A stretch of 64,000 nucleotides of DNA, taken from positions 97,103 to 161,102 of the forward strand of contig JAUNJF010000004.1 in NCBI GenBank assembly GCA_030533405.1. Direction: 5' to 3'. The notes under the pieces were generated by a model. It saw nothing but the letters and a program-made list of their open reading frames with translations. It did not search any database and was not told the origin of the DNA. This document shows positions 36,101-45,923 of the stretch, one piece after another. The first letter of the stretch is position 1; each line of letters starts with the position of its first letter. Source of the DNA: Eubacteriales bacterium. GTDB taxonomy: Bacteria; Bacillota; Clostridia; Lachnospirales; Lachnospiraceae. The translations under genes were made by a program, and so were the position numbers.

Positions 36101-39100
36101 ATGCAGCAGATTGTTATGCAGGTGGTATCACAGGATATAATGCAGGATGGGTATATCAGTGTGATAGTGAAGTAGATAATAGCGAGACTTCAGGTTATTT
36201 CCAGGAAATCTACGCAGGAGATTATGCAGGTGGTATTGCAGGATATAATAATGGCATTATTGGAAATACGGACCGCGATCAAGATGGAAAATGTAAGACA
36301 AAAGCAGATGGAACACCTGTTACAGGTGAGGAAAAGAAGGCAATTTGTAATGTCACAGGAAAGAACTATATTGGTGGTATCGTTGGATATAACGATGCAG
36401 ATGCGATTATAGAAGATTATGCGCTTTCAGGTGGACATATTCTTGGTGAAGAAAATGATAGTACATTTGTCGGCGGATTTGCTGGCTTAAATGCATCTAT
36501 TCTGCTATTACAGGATGAAAATGGTAAGGCAAGAACCATTTCAGCAACGCCGAATGAAGTAAGCGGACAGTACTGTGTAGGTGGAAGTATTGGTGGTAAT
36601 ATCATTAATACAAATGGATATAATAAAAAGGACAATTCGGGTGATGCTCCTGTTGATGAACCAACAACACAGGCGACAACACAGAAACCACCAGTAGTGA
36701 ATCCGCCAGCAGGAGAGTTGAATCCGGATATTAATGTGAATGTCAAAGATAAAAAACATTATAATGGTAATTATTACGGTGATATTGATTTTTCAATAAA
36801 AAATTCAACCAATGTAAACTGGAAGAGTTGGAGTTTAGAGATTACTTTGCCGGAAACTCCAATCTTTAGTGATAATTTTTGGAATTGCAAAAAAACAATT
36901 CAAGACAATAAGATGATTATAATACCACTTGATTGGAATAAGAATATAATGGCTGGAAATACGCAAAACGGTAGTGGTTGTTATATTGGCTTTTCTTCAG
37001 AAGCTGCCTTAAATCAGTTTATTGAAAATATAAAACGCGCAAAGATTATCTACGAAGCGGATTTGGGTAGACAAGGTGCAGCTCCAGATGGTATGACAGG
37101 TGATTGCAGTGTACAATTGAAACGAACTGGTATATATGGTACAAACTCAAATGAAAATCCTACAAGTCAGTATTTATTGACTTGCAAGAATAACACTGCA
37201 ACAGCAATTACAGACTGGCGTGTGGAGATTGAGATTCCAGATGGAATAGAGCTTGAATTGTTAGAGGCATGGGGTGATGGTGCCTATGAAAAGGTAAACA
37301 AAAAAATAATGATAACCCCTCCGACAAATGGGAAATCAATTCCGGCAAAGGGTTCTATTGAATTTGGTTTTAAAGTTCGTACACGTAATGTTTTGGAATG
37401 CTTTAAATTCTCGAATACAGTGGTAAGTATATATACAAATGGTATTTTGAGTGGTGTACAGGATGGTAGAAATACAGATCAGGTCGATAAGCCATACAAA
37501 ATAGAACTCGTGCAAAGCAATGTATGGCAGGAGAATGGAAAATATAGAACGCAATATGAGTATAAAGTCATTAATGAAACAGATGAGCCGATTGAGGGAT
37601 GGGGAATTGAAATTGAAACAGGAAATCGTGACTTTGAAGTTGTTAGTGGTTGGGTGAATCATGAAAAACAAGACGGTCTTTTGATTATTCTTCCGCATTT
37701 TGTTTATGACAGTATTATTCCAGCGCATGGTAGTGTAAGTGGTAATTTCCAAATTGTGAGTAAAAACAAAGCGGATATTGTAAATCTTGCAGGTGGTAAA
37801 ACAAATACTTTTGAATATTATCACGGAAATCAGGGAAATACTGAGCCGGGTGATGATGGAATTCTTCGGATCAAAACCAATTTCCAGACAAATAACTTCC
37901 TAGGTCAGGTAAAAGGAAATGTTTGTGTTGGTGGATTTATTGGATATAACTTATTTGTTGATAGTAATGATCAGGATTTTGTGTGGAATTTGACTGATAC
38001 AATGCATACAAAATTGCAGGAAACAACAACGTTAGAAACATGTAATACAGTATTAAACGCATTGAAGGAAAGCGATGCATATGGTGTTGGTGAGTATAGT
38101 GAAAGCAAGGTACAGTTCTATGTAGCGGGAAATCAGAGCAAGAGGGCAAGTAGTCTCGCGCAGGTAACAGGTGCTATTCATATTGGTGGTGTAGTTGGAT
38201 ATGACGATTGTGGAACCGAGTTGTACTTTGATAATATTATCAACGGAACGCCTGTGACGGCAACTGCTGCAATTGAAAATGCAGATGAACAGGATGAATA
38301 CGCAGATATCATTTTTGAAAATGAGAAACCAATTAGGAAAGAGCGTATGACCTATCAGGATGAAGTGTATACATATTCTTATACTGGTGGAATTATAGGA
38401 CGAGCAAATCGTAACGTTACAATCACACGTTGTAAGAACGCTGGAACTGCTGTGATTAAGACAAAGGGTACTTACATTGGCGGTCTTTGTGAAGTAAATG
38501 ATGGTTTGATTAAATTGTGTGAATGTGCAGACATTGGCGCAAGCACCAAGGACTATATTGGTTCGATTTGTGGATTGAATAAATATCAGGTTGAGGATTG
38601 TAAGCTTGTCGGTAAGACCATGCATGGTAGAAATTATTTAGGCGGAATTGCTTCGGAGAATTTTGGTACTATTCAGGGTGTTACGATTGAAAATACGAAG
38701 CTTGTTGTAAGTGGAAAGGATTCGCAATCTGTTGCAGGAACATTGGCGGCATATAACGGTGGAAGAATAATTGTTTGCTCTGATTTGAAAAATGTGATGA
38801 TTGACGCAAGGGGATCATATGTTGGTACAGTTGCAGGTATCAACGAGGGCACCGTTACAAAACGAGATGAATTGGAAAATGTGATGGTTACGGGATCGGT
38901 TAAAGGTAATCAATGTGTCGGTGGTGTTATTGGTGAAAATAGAAGTATAGAAAAGATATCACATTTTGTAAATCAAGCGACGGTGCATGCGGATTATGGA
39001 GAAGCAGGTGGTATTGTAGGACGTAATACATTAACTGGCGAGATTGCAGATTGTATCAATGAAGCAACTGTAACAGCAGAAAAAGATGGTAACGCTGGTG

Positions 39101-42100
39101 GTATTACTGCAGAGAATATCGGAACCATTTCAAATTGTATCGATTATGGTGTGATTGCTGCGCCAAAGGGTGTTTGCGGTGGTATTGCATCAGACAATGC
39201 AGAAAATGCAACGATTGTTGATTGTATGGTTACTGCAAAAAATGGAGCAAGATTACAGTTTTCATCTCTTCGTGTAACTGGTGGCGTTGTTGCATCGAAC
39301 GAAGGAACCATCGAAAGATGTATTGTGGAAAACGTGGATGTAACCAATTATAAGAGTAGCAAGGTAAGTGATATTGGTGCACTTGTTGGTGTGAATGAGC
39401 AAAGTGGTAATATTGTACTGCCTGCCGGTGAGGTTGCGAAAAACTGTACAGCAGTGACATACTCTGATGGAAGTAATGTTGGTGGTTTGGTTGGAAGCAA
39501 CAAAGGTGTGCTTCGTGGTCAGGTTGATAATAGTAAGAGACCAGCAACACAGGTGAAAAACAGTATTGCCAAATTACAAAAGGATTATGCTACAGTTGCC
39601 AATATTGGTGGTGCAGTAGGAAGAAATAGTGGTATCGTAGAAAATATTTCTGTAGAAGAAGAATTACAGGGTAATATGGGCGCGAAGAATGTTGGTCTTG
39701 GTGGTGTTGTTGGTGCATCCTTGAAGGAGGATGGACCTGAGTTACAGGACACAGAGGTACGCGTATCCAATTGTGAATTTAATGGAAAGTTGTCTGGTAA
39801 TGGTTCTGCCGCAAAGGTATTAGCAATAGGTGGAATTGTTGGATTCAATGGTGCAGGTAGTAAGGTATCTGCATGTGCGATTGGAACCGAGAAAGAAACA
39901 CAGATTTTAGCTGGTGTGAATAAGGATGGAACGCTTTTATCTAACGGAAAAGACAGTTATGTATATATGGGTGGTATTGTCGGAGATAATTATGGAACGG
40001 TTTTATCTTGTGACAATAACAATGCGGTATATCGTAACAAGAAAGCAGTTGCAATCGTCGGAGCCAAGGGCAATATTGGTGGTATCATCGGTCAAAATGA
40101 AATCGGTGGACTTGTGGCAGGCGAAAGTGAAAGTAAAGTAACTGCAACGGGTAGTAACTGGAAGATTCGTGCTGTGGATTTCTTCAATGATCAGGGTGTA
40201 GGCGGTATCATCGGATATAGCCAAAGTGGAAAGAGCATAGAGTTTGTAAGAAATTACGCATATGTTGAACTGAACAAAGCAGGCGGAAATAATAATCAAA
40301 GTGCTGGTGGTATCATTGGTCGTATTGAAAATCAGGAAACGCGTTATATGGAAATTCGCGACAGCATTAACTATGGAAAGGTTGTTGGTGCGAATCGTGT
40401 TGGCGGTTTTGTTGCGACAGTGAAGAACAAGGGTATAATGATTCTGCGCTGTGACAATTATGGAAATGTCACCTGTACAGGTGGTAACGCAGAAAGTAGC
40501 GTTACGTCTGGGTTTATTGCAACTGCTTACAATGTTCGAGGCGAAAATATTTATATGGATGAATGTAATAACTTTGGAAATATTACAGGAAATGGATATA
40601 CAGCTGGTTTCTTGGCATTTAATCAGGTTAATCCATCACCGCGTTACTTTACAGAATGTATCAATGTAGGATGCATTAATACGTCAAGACAGTCTGGTTT
40701 TGCACATGCTGGTATTACAACCGCAACGCAATCTTATTTGTTTGAGTGTCAGAATTATGGTGTAACCAATGATGAAAGTGTTTTTGCTGGATTGGCATAT
40801 GTACCGAATAATGGTTCGGTAGAGAAGATGACGAATTGTTTTGATGATGGAGGTTCCATCAGACCAATGGCAAAAACAAGTAATGCAAAGTTTTCATACT
40901 ATTTGGCACATGACAATGTGAGTGCAATAGATGATTATACAGGAAAAGGATCTGTGACATCATCCCAAACACTTTTTGCTGATACATATCAGATTAATAT
41001 GTTGAAGTTTGATTTGTTTGATGGATATATGGCGTATTCTGGTGATGTAAAAGGACTTAAGCACAATCCGGCAAATATGGAAAAGAAAAATGATTTTGCG
41101 GATTATACGGGTTCTACAATCAGAAAGCCAATATATGAAGAAGTGCATGAAAAGGTTAAACAGGCGATGATAGAGATGAACCGAGTAGAAACGCCTATTT
41201 GGGCAAGAAGAATAGATACGCCTAAAAATCCTGCATTAACAGATTCGCAGAAATGTTTCATGATGACATGGGGTAAGGTACCGAATGCATATTGTTATGA
41301 GGTGAAATATGAGGTTGTTGATGCAAATGGAAAGACGATTTATGAAAAGAAGAATACTTATGTAAAGGGCAGAGAAGTATTTGAATTTCAGATGCAAGAG
41401 GAATGGGAAGGATGTACAGTAAATGCTTATGTAAGAGCGATTGCTGCGAATGATTTAATTGGAGATGATGGCAAAATTCATCTGTTCACATGGGGAGAAA
41501 GATCTTCTGACTGGGTTATGGCATCAAAGAAGGTTAAAAAATTGTTGCCAAATCCAAAGGTACATTTGGAAATGGTAGATGTTGGACAGGTTGTTGCCAT
41601 TTTGGATAACCAGGAAGACTATCGCGATTACGAAGATTGTCAGATTGTAACTGAATTGATTCATGATAATAAGGTTGCAAATCGTTTTGTGATTGATCCA
41701 AAAACTGGATACTCTGATCAGGTGCAGACCTTGTCTGAGACATTTGTGAATAATACATTCTTAACAGCACAGGCAAAACCAACAGACGAACAAAGTAGTA
41801 TAGACAAATATGCAGAATCGGTAACAAGTGTCATTGAAACAACGATTTTCAATCGTAATGTATTGAACGGAACCAGCAACATTTTAGGTACACAGTTCAA
41901 TGGATTTATTGGCACGATGCCAGAAGATTTGCAATATAAGATTCGATTTAAGGCAAGTTCATACAATCAATTTGTTGCAACAGACATTGAGGCATATGAT
42001 GCTAAAGTTGGAGCCGATGTTGTATATGTGCATGAGGATAGTAGTCATGTGACAAAAAACGAAAGTTTTGCAATATTAACTGGATTACCAGATGATTTGG

Positions 42101-44739
42101 TGAAGCAGCAGACGATAACGGTTCGTGCATATCCTTGGGTGACCATGGCAAATCAGGTACATTACATGCATGAGGTTGGAGAAGCTGGCAGTGTGGATGA
42201 TTTGCATAGCATGGTGGATCGAAATATGTACCAGATCAGCGGCAATTACTGTGAAAAGACAGAGCAGAGCATTTGGACTGCAGATGGCAGTTTAAAACCA
42301 GGATATATCATTTGTAAGACACAAAAAGGTCGTTATCAGGTGTTCTATAATGTGTTGTTAGCGAATACAAGAAATGGCAATTGTCAGGTGCAACAGCGTG
42401 TATATCGTTATGATGCGGAGACTTCGAAGTTTGTATATGATACTTCTGGTATTGCACAAAGGCCAGAGCCTGTATTGGCAGATACGATGGATATTCAAGA
42501 CCATACTTATATCTTTAGTTGGGATAAGGAATTCCAAAATGCTTCTGCTTATGAAAATGCTGAATACGCAGTGGATCTTGTTGGAATCACAGCAAAGGAT
42601 GAAGAGATACCACTGTTTACAACAAGTCAGATGGTGACAATGTCACAGTTAAAGAGCAACAATATGCAGTATGCAATTGAGGATACGCAAGGCAATTGGA
42701 AATACAGGAAAATGCGTGTTCGTATTACAAGAAAGGGTAGCGAACAGAACGGATATACAGACGTTTTACCAAACTATACTGAGAAAGAATATGACACAAA
42801 ATTACCGTTGCCACAGATGGAAATGCCAGCAGTTTCGTTGGTACGCGACGGTGCGCAGATGAATCGTCATAGCACATTACATGATATTTCATGGACCGGC
42901 ATTTTGAAATCGCAGGATGAATATAAGGATTTAGCGGGTTATTTGATTACCGTAAAACCGGAAGATGAGAATAAACAGGCAGATACCAAGTACTTCTACG
43001 TGAAGCTTAAGGATGTTGCAGTATCTCTTCCAAATGGTGTATACGATATCACTAATACCTATGATGATACGGATGCAAATGGCGAAGTGAAAGCAGTGAT
43101 TGATTTTGCGGGATTGACATGCGATGAGAATGTATTGATTTCCGTAAAGGCAATCGCAACAGGTCTTGAAGATGCAACGTATACAGATGGTCCAGAAGGT
43201 GTACCATTAACCTATATGGTGGAGCATAGACTAGAGGTACCTGATGTGAGTGGCCTTGTGGTAACCAATGTGGCAAGTCGTCAGGCAGATGAAAAATCAT
43301 TAGAGAGTGTGCAGGAGGCAGTTGTGCCGGCATTCCTCAATAATGGATTACGTTTTAAACTTGATAATCGTGCAGGTGAGAAGCTACAGCTTGCGGTTGC
43401 AATCGTTGAAAAACCAGAGGAAGCAGGTATGCATCAGGTTGCGAAAAATGGAGATTGTGTCAATGAACAAAGCGGATATTGGAATACATCTGCAACAGAC
43501 AACAAAGTTGTAACATTGATTGGCAAGACTGCAACAAGTGGTAATGAAACAAATAAAAATGGTGAGTTCACATATCAGTTTGCAACAGATGGACAGATAA
43601 ACTGGGCTGATTATGCAGGAAAATACTTAAAGGTTACAATTCGTGCAACTGCAGAGAATGCAATTAGTTCTGATTGGACTGATGAGGATTCTGAAGCGGG
43701 AGCAACAGTGGATTATAAGTACATTCGAATTCCGACTGTGCAGCTAGAGGATGTCACAGTTAAGGAAGAAGAGGTAATGCAATATTATCAGAATGCGGAA
43801 CAGACCTGGACAATGGAGCAGGGAGCATCTGCTGAATACAGTGCAGTCTTTAAAACATTGACCTTTGATACACAGAAGTATGCAGATTGTTATAAAGTGG
43901 CCGTGATTGGTGATTTGTCAAAGCAGGGTATTCCTGCGGCATGGATTTATTTGCAAAAACAGGAAAATGGTAGCGGATATGATGTATTTGCGACGGCAGA
44001 GGCGTCACCTGAAGAGGATAAGGATGAAAACAAACAAATCCCAGCTTGTAAGGTAGATGAGACCGCTGTTTATGTAGGTGATATATTGCCAGATGCAAAG
44101 AACTTGGTATTGCCAATCGGTGTTCCAAACTTAGTGGAAGATATGCAGATTATTAAACAGAATGAAGAAGCGTTAGCAGATATTCCATATATGATTTCGC
44201 TTTCGCAGGATGGAAAATTGGTATCGTTGGTTATGCCAGATATGAAAAAAATCAGTGTGGCTGGTAAGGCGTTGAAAGATTTGAAAAAAGCATATGATGT
44301 AACTGCATATGTAAATATCTGTGCATCTTCATTACCAAATGCTTTGCAGGAGGTAAGATATGCGGATTCTGCTACATTAAAGTGGAGCCAGGATGGAAAA
44401 ACAGAAAAAGAAACAAAACCATCTGAAAAAAAAGCACCAGAGATTGCTGGGCCATTCCAGTTAGCAACTGTGGCAGATGGTGATGGAGTTGCTTATCGTT
44501 TGGATGTGCAGTCGGGTGACCTGATTGCAAAGGTAATGGTAAGAGATGATAAGCAAAAGTTGTTAGGAACTTACATGTTACCATTGTCTACAGAGAAGAT
44601 GGATGGAGTGACAAAGTACTATTTTGTGATAGCTGATACTTATTTTGGTAAGGAGATTGATACGAAGATTTGTTTCGCGACATGCAAAGATGGTGTAATT
44701 AGCGATTGGACAGAGGAACAATCGTTGACGGTGGAGTAA
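33139..44739 (+). CDS. Giant modular type IV pilin-adhesin with GLUG repeats and CBM2-like modules
   Basis: 3,866 residues. A 24-residue leader ends in HKG before FTLIEMVVVMAILSILLG, a canonical prepilin peptidase site with Glu at +5 and a hydrophobic helix. After a beta-rich region (about 45-640) come about thirty GLUG-like motifs such as VGGIVGYN, in two blocks (about 650-1160 and 1578-2555). Between them lie a Thr/Pro linker (about 1175-1194) and three CBM2-like beta modules (about 1198-1312, 1319-1420, 1452-1554) with NxW/GW and late-Trp patterns. The remainder (about 2670-3866) is beta-rich and possibly fibronectin III-like. GAGGTGAT precedes ATG 33139. The frame is unbroken through 11.6 kb, so it is under selection. 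Probably a tip or shaft minor pilin carrying an adhesin; the ligand is inferred from the CBM-like parts. Confidence 0.85.
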   Translation: MKSVGEMICLLGKSSYKRARNHKGFTLIEMVVVMAILSILLGLSVVGMLGWQDWADFNRQNEYAQTLFLAAQSQLAEYSESGQLGQLEQMMKDEHEDYSNVIDPTTLRTENGLYELDKVWYQSGGDSAYQTSICSVSAQAGDYSKYMQGQKTASDTAPILFQIVSAYVYDTSVLDAAICLEFTPSEGQVFAVCFSDKNSSLVYRAPEKEGEVDITDRSENVRYDNKWGYYGVDTLTVSKGGEKKQPKLVAVHLNDEDTLNLSFRVTEVDHAERELKYNIVVTDYYKDWAQDDSPEKNEKILSFNLDGKYLHNYEHRSMISCPVIRYTYSETGEEQKEELGNYDILAWMDEDNTIRIVLDAADIQASSYLYKKSLLGGVTKPANNGTKISDMAFTKTLSFHRFGVDAEEISCAVQAFGDDYRSSMVKESNQEHVYFAEQATKKEITSDGTNLFKMQYALKNARHLYNVRYIEDIEKDVQYTYGKTALLAGKTDIQNTFSIKEDIDWGTFVENGNLYFTKVTPNLDEENSVIMGALKRPTIVQIENGLPGTNGAEDEDPDMGNQSQKYARYATKADFPSIRQLRYTDEMEAKQLLGEDKTISNISISLDTNNDCLVYQTAIDEMNAKDEANRQKVEKPVGLFVMNLGKIESLRLDKVTVEGQSKVGAFCGTNVGTLTKLETWNTNRESVITGESHVGGILGYQAGVLDDSKITADTDLSVELKELKNHAKVQGTWYVGGILGKITIPEEKNNIKMSVLIEECDNYGALEPVNSVSREGDIEHKELEPRYIGGIVGLSENLQQKKQYVPIENATSKLIIQECNSSPSYATEDVQDILKHDAAAKEKLQKYLNGVYVGGIVGFNCYGEIVECSTKPEQGKVGYVFGNQYVGGVVGFNQGPALGVESGILRKQGENDATVVGNQYVGGIVGCSSDVNKKQLLQVDAALKAKYAKNESLKESEWTQVIGPVIEPEKERNMHVVVKNWVNKGVVYAADCYAGGITGYNAGWVYQCDSEVDNSETSGYFQEIYAGDYAGGIAGYNNGIIGNTDRDQDGKCKTKADGTPVTGEEKKAICNVTGKNYIGGIVGYNDADAIIEDYALSGGHILGEENDSTFVGGFAGLNASILLLQDENGKARTISATPNEVSGQYCVGGSIGGNIINTNGYNKKDNSGDAPVDEPTTQATTQKPPVVNPPAGELNPDINVNVKDKKHYNGNYYGDIDFSIKNSTNVNWKSWSLEITLPETPIFSDNFWNCKKTIQDNKMIIIPLDWNKNIMAGNTQNGSGCYIGFSSEAALNQFIENIKRAKIIYEADLGRQGAAPDGMTGDCSVQLKRTGIYGTNSNENPTSQYLLTCKNNTATAITDWRVEIEIPDGIELELLEAWGDGAYEKVNKKIMITPPTNGKSIPAKGSIEFGFKVRTRNVLECFKFSNTVVSIYTNGILSGVQDGRNTDQVDKPYKIELVQSNVWQENGKYRTQYEYKVINETDEPIEGWGIEIETGNRDFEVVSGWVNHEKQDGLLIILPHFVYDSIIPAHGSVSGNFQIVSKNKADIVNLAGGKTNTFEYYHGNQGNTEPGDDGILRIKTNFQTNNFLGQVKGNVCVGGFIGYNLFVDSNDQDFVWNLTDTMHTKLQETTTLETCNTVLNALKESDAYGVGEYSESKVQFYVAGNQSKRASSLAQVTGAIHIGGVVGYDDCGTELYFDNIINGTPVTATAAIENADEQDEYADIIFENEKPIRKERMTYQDEVYTYSYTGGIIGRANRNVTITRCKNAGTAVIKTKGTYIGGLCEVNDGLIKLCECADIGASTKDYIGSICGLNKYQVEDCKLVGKTMHGRNYLGGIASENFGTIQGVTIENTKLVVSGKDSQSVAGTLAAYNGGRIIVCSDLKNVMIDARGSYVGTVAGINEGTVTKRDELENVMVTGSVKGNQCVGGVIGENRSIEKISHFVNQATVHADYGEAGGIVGRNTLTGEIADCINEATVTAEKDGNAGGITAENIGTISNCIDYGVIAAPKGVCGGIASDNAENATIVDCMVTAKNGARLQFSSLRVTGGVVASNEGTIERCIVENVDVTNYKSSKVSDIGALVGVNEQSGNIVLPAGEVAKNCTAVTYSDGSNVGGLVGSNKGVLRGQVDNSKRPATQVKNSIAKLQKDYATVANIGGAVGRNSGIVENISVEEELQGNMGAKNVGLGGVVGASLKEDGPELQDTEVRVSNCEFNGKLSGNGSAAKVLAIGGIVGFNGAGSKVSACAIGTEKETQILAGVNKDGTLLSNGKDSYVYMGGIVGDNYGTVLSCDNNNAVYRNKKAVAIVGAKGNIGGIIGQNEIGGLVAGESESKVTATGSNWKIRAVDFFNDQGVGGIIGYSQSGKSIEFVRNYAYVELNKAGGNNNQSAGGIIGRIENQETRYMEIRDSINYGKVVGANRVGGFVATVKNKGIMILRCDNYGNVTCTGGNAESSVTSGFIATAYNVRGENIYMDECNNFGNITGNGYTAGFLAFNQVNPSPRYFTECINVGCINTSRQSGFAHAGITTATQSYLFECQNYGVTNDESVFAGLAYVPNNGSVEKMTNCFDDGGSIRPMAKTSNAKFSYYLAHDNVSAIDDYTGKGSVTSSQTLFADTYQINMLKFDLFDGYMAYSGDVKGLKHNPANMEKKNDFADYTGSTIRKPIYEEVHEKVKQAMIEMNRVETPIWARRIDTPKNPALTDSQKCFMMTWGKVPNAYCYEVKYEVVDANGKTIYEKKNTYVKGREVFEFQMQEEWEGCTVNAYVRAIAANDLIGDDGKIHLFTWGERSSDWVMASKKVKKLLPNPKVHLEMVDVGQVVAILDNQEDYRDYEDCQIVTELIHDNKVANRFVIDPKTGYSDQVQTLSETFVNNTFLTAQAKPTDEQSSIDKYAESVTSVIETTIFNRNVLNGTSNILGTQFNGFIGTMPEDLQYKIRFKASSYNQFVATDIEAYDAKVGADVVYVHEDSSHVTKNESFAILTGLPDDLVKQQTITVRAYPWVTMANQVHYMHEVGEAGSVDDLHSMVDRNMYQISGNYCEKTEQSIWTADGSLKPGYIICKTQKGRYQVFYNVLLANTRNGNCQVQQRVYRYDAETSKFVYDTSGIAQRPEPVLADTMDIQDHTYIFSWDKEFQNASAYENAEYAVDLVGITAKDEEIPLFTTSQMVTMSQLKSNNMQYAIEDTQGNWKYRKMRVRITRKGSEQNGYTDVLPNYTEKEYDTKLPLPQMEMPAVSLVRDGAQMNRHSTLHDISWTGILKSQDEYKDLAGYLITVKPEDENKQADTKYFYVKLKDVAVSLPNGVYDITNTYDDTDANGEVKAVIDFAGLTCDENVLISVKAIATGLEDATYTDGPEGVPLTYMVEHRLEVPDVSGLVVTNVASRQADEKSLESVQEAVVPAFLNNGLRFKLDNRAGEKLQLAVAIVEKPEEAGMHQVAKNGDCVNEQSGYWNTSATDNKVVTLIGKTATSGNETNKNGEFTYQFATDGQINWADYAGKYLKVTIRATAENAISSDWTDEDSEAGATVDYKYIRIPTVQLEDVTVKEEEVMQYYQNAEQTWTMEQGASAEYSAVFKTLTFDTQKYADCYKVAVIGDLSKQGIPAAWIYLQKQENGSGYDVFATAEASPEEDKDENKQIPACKVDETAVYVGDILPDAKNLVLPIGVPNLVEDMQIIKQNEEALADIPYMISLSQDGKLVSLVMPDMKKISVAGKALKDLKKAYDVTAYVNICASSLPNALQEVRYADSATLKWSQDGKTEKETKPSEKKAPEIAGPFQLATVADGDGVAYRLDVQSGDLIAKVMVRDDKQKLLGTYMLPLSTEKMDGVTKYYFVIADTYFGKEIDTKICFATCKDGVISDWTEEQSLTVE

Positions 44740-44808
44740 GCAGAAATTTGCGAAGTGGAATATGAAGGAGCCACTTTACAGGACGAAAAGAGATAGGAGA
44801 CATTTAGC

Positions 44809-45513
44809 GTGAAAAGACGATTAAAAATGCGAAAATTGAATAATAGTGGTTCTGCTATGATTATGGCAATGGTAGTAGGCGTCATCATTTTGGCATTTTG
44901 TCTTTCCATGCTGATGGTCTCCTATAGTGTTATGATGAATGCAGCAAATCAAAGGATTTCATTGCAATGTAAAGAATATGCAAAATCTGTCAGTAAAGAG
45001 GTGGAAAGAAGCATATTAAATGGGGACAAAAATGATGAAATTTGGATGTTTTTGCGGTATAATATAAGACAGGAATCATGGCCATATTATAAAGCGGGAG
45101 AGGCTGATCATGAGAAGAATCAGGCATACCGTTATTTTGAACTGACGTGTGATGGGGAGGAGACTCCAAATGGTAATATCAAAGCCAAAGTCATCCTGTA
45201 TTGGGAGCCTGAGGAAGGTCTGGTGGAGGATGGTGATACCGTTGCCACATTGCATGCGCAGGTGATTGCGGGTATTGGTGATGCCATTGATACGACAAAG
45301 GTGGAGAATCTTCAGGATACTTCGTATACTTTGGGAACGGTTTATGAACTTACAATCCGTAAGGAAGACCCATCAGAGAGTGATTTGGATCCTTCGGAAG
45401 ACGGAGGAAGTGAGCCAGAGTTAGAGGTTTGTCCAGATGAGGAGTATAATTCATTTGGAAATAGCATTCAAGTTGATGAGATTTGGAAATGGGATTTGAA
45501 AGAGCGGGTATAA
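44809..45513 (+). CDS. PilX-like minor pilin
   Basis: 234 residues. A short basic leader ends NNSG before SAMIMAMVVGVIILAFCLSM, a hydrophobic helix like those of PilX/GspK-type minor pilins. The usual Glu at +5 is replaced by Met, as in GspK-like tip pseudopilins. The rest is a soluble domain with an acidic Ser/Glu/Asp tail (DPSESDLDPSEDGGSEPE). The GTG start at 44809 is preceded by TAGGAG. It follows the giant pilin by 69 bp and likely joins the same initiation complex. Confidence 0.75.
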   Translation: MKRRLKMRKLNNSGSAMIMAMVVGVIILAFCLSMLMVSYSVMMNAANQRISLQCKEYAKSVSKEVERSILNGDKNDEIWMFLRYNIRQESWPYYKAGEADHEKNQAYRYFELTCDGEETPNGNIKAKVILYWEPEEGLVEDGDTVATLHAQVIAGIGDAIDTTKVENLQDTSYTLGTVYELTIRKEDPSESDLDPSEDGGSEPELEVCPDEEYNSFGNSIQVDEIWKWDLKERV

Positions 45514-45515
45514 GC

Positions 45516-45884
45516 ATGAGAAAGAATAACAAAAGAAAAAAACTGAACAATTTGGGTACAACAATGCTTGAGGTTGTAATTGGTTTTGCAGTGCTTATGG
45601 TGTTGGATGCAGGATTTCTTAAGCTGATTGCAGTGGGAAATACTATGTATTACAGAAGTGTGGATATGATGAAGGAAGCAGAGCATTTTAAGGAGCTGTT
45701 GTATCAGGATCCAGCGCAGTTAGAGGCAAAGGATTTGGGATGCACAGTGCATTTGGAATCTGTGAAAGAATCTGGTGACCCGACAGGAATTACACTTCGC
45801 ATGTCAACGAAAGTAACACAATACAGAGAAAAGGAATCAACTAGTGAGGATGCGATAGAAGTTTATCGATTTCAGGAAAAATAG
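45516..45884 (+). CDS. PilV/GspI-like minor pilin
   Basis: 122 residues. The leader KRKKLNNLG is followed by TTMLEVVIGFAVLMVLDAG, with Glu at +5. The small C-terminal domain is of the size of GspI/PilV pseudopilins. The ATG at 45516 lies two bases after the stop of the preceding minor pilin, so translation is probably coupled; the frame could start 11 residues earlier by overlap. A candidate component of the priming tip complex. Confidence 0.75.
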   Translation: MRKNNKRKKLNNLGTTMLEVVIGFAVLMVLDAGFLKLIAVGNTMYYRSVDMMKEAEHFKELLYQDPAQLEAKDLGCTVHLESVKESGDPTGITLRMSTKVTQYREKESTSEDAIEVYRFQEK

Positions 45885-45923
45885 TATTTTGGTTTGAATG
45901 GTTAGATAAATGTGGAGGGGAAT

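Noticed and set aside
37336-37824. Minus-strand 162-residue frame within the giant pilin gene
   Set aside because: Antisense of a clearly coding frame with CBM-like pattern; Ile/Asn/Thr-rich shadow without motifs or RBS.
38053-38625. Minus-strand 190-residue frame within the giant pilin gene
   Set aside because: Mirror of repetitive GLUG codons; composition is that of an antisense frame and no start signal is present.
35090-40800. GLUG repeats as a possible CRISPR or DNA tandem repeat
   Set aside because: The repetition is at protein level (GGIVGYN-like) with varied codons and irregular spacing; there are no identical DNA repeats with constant spacers.
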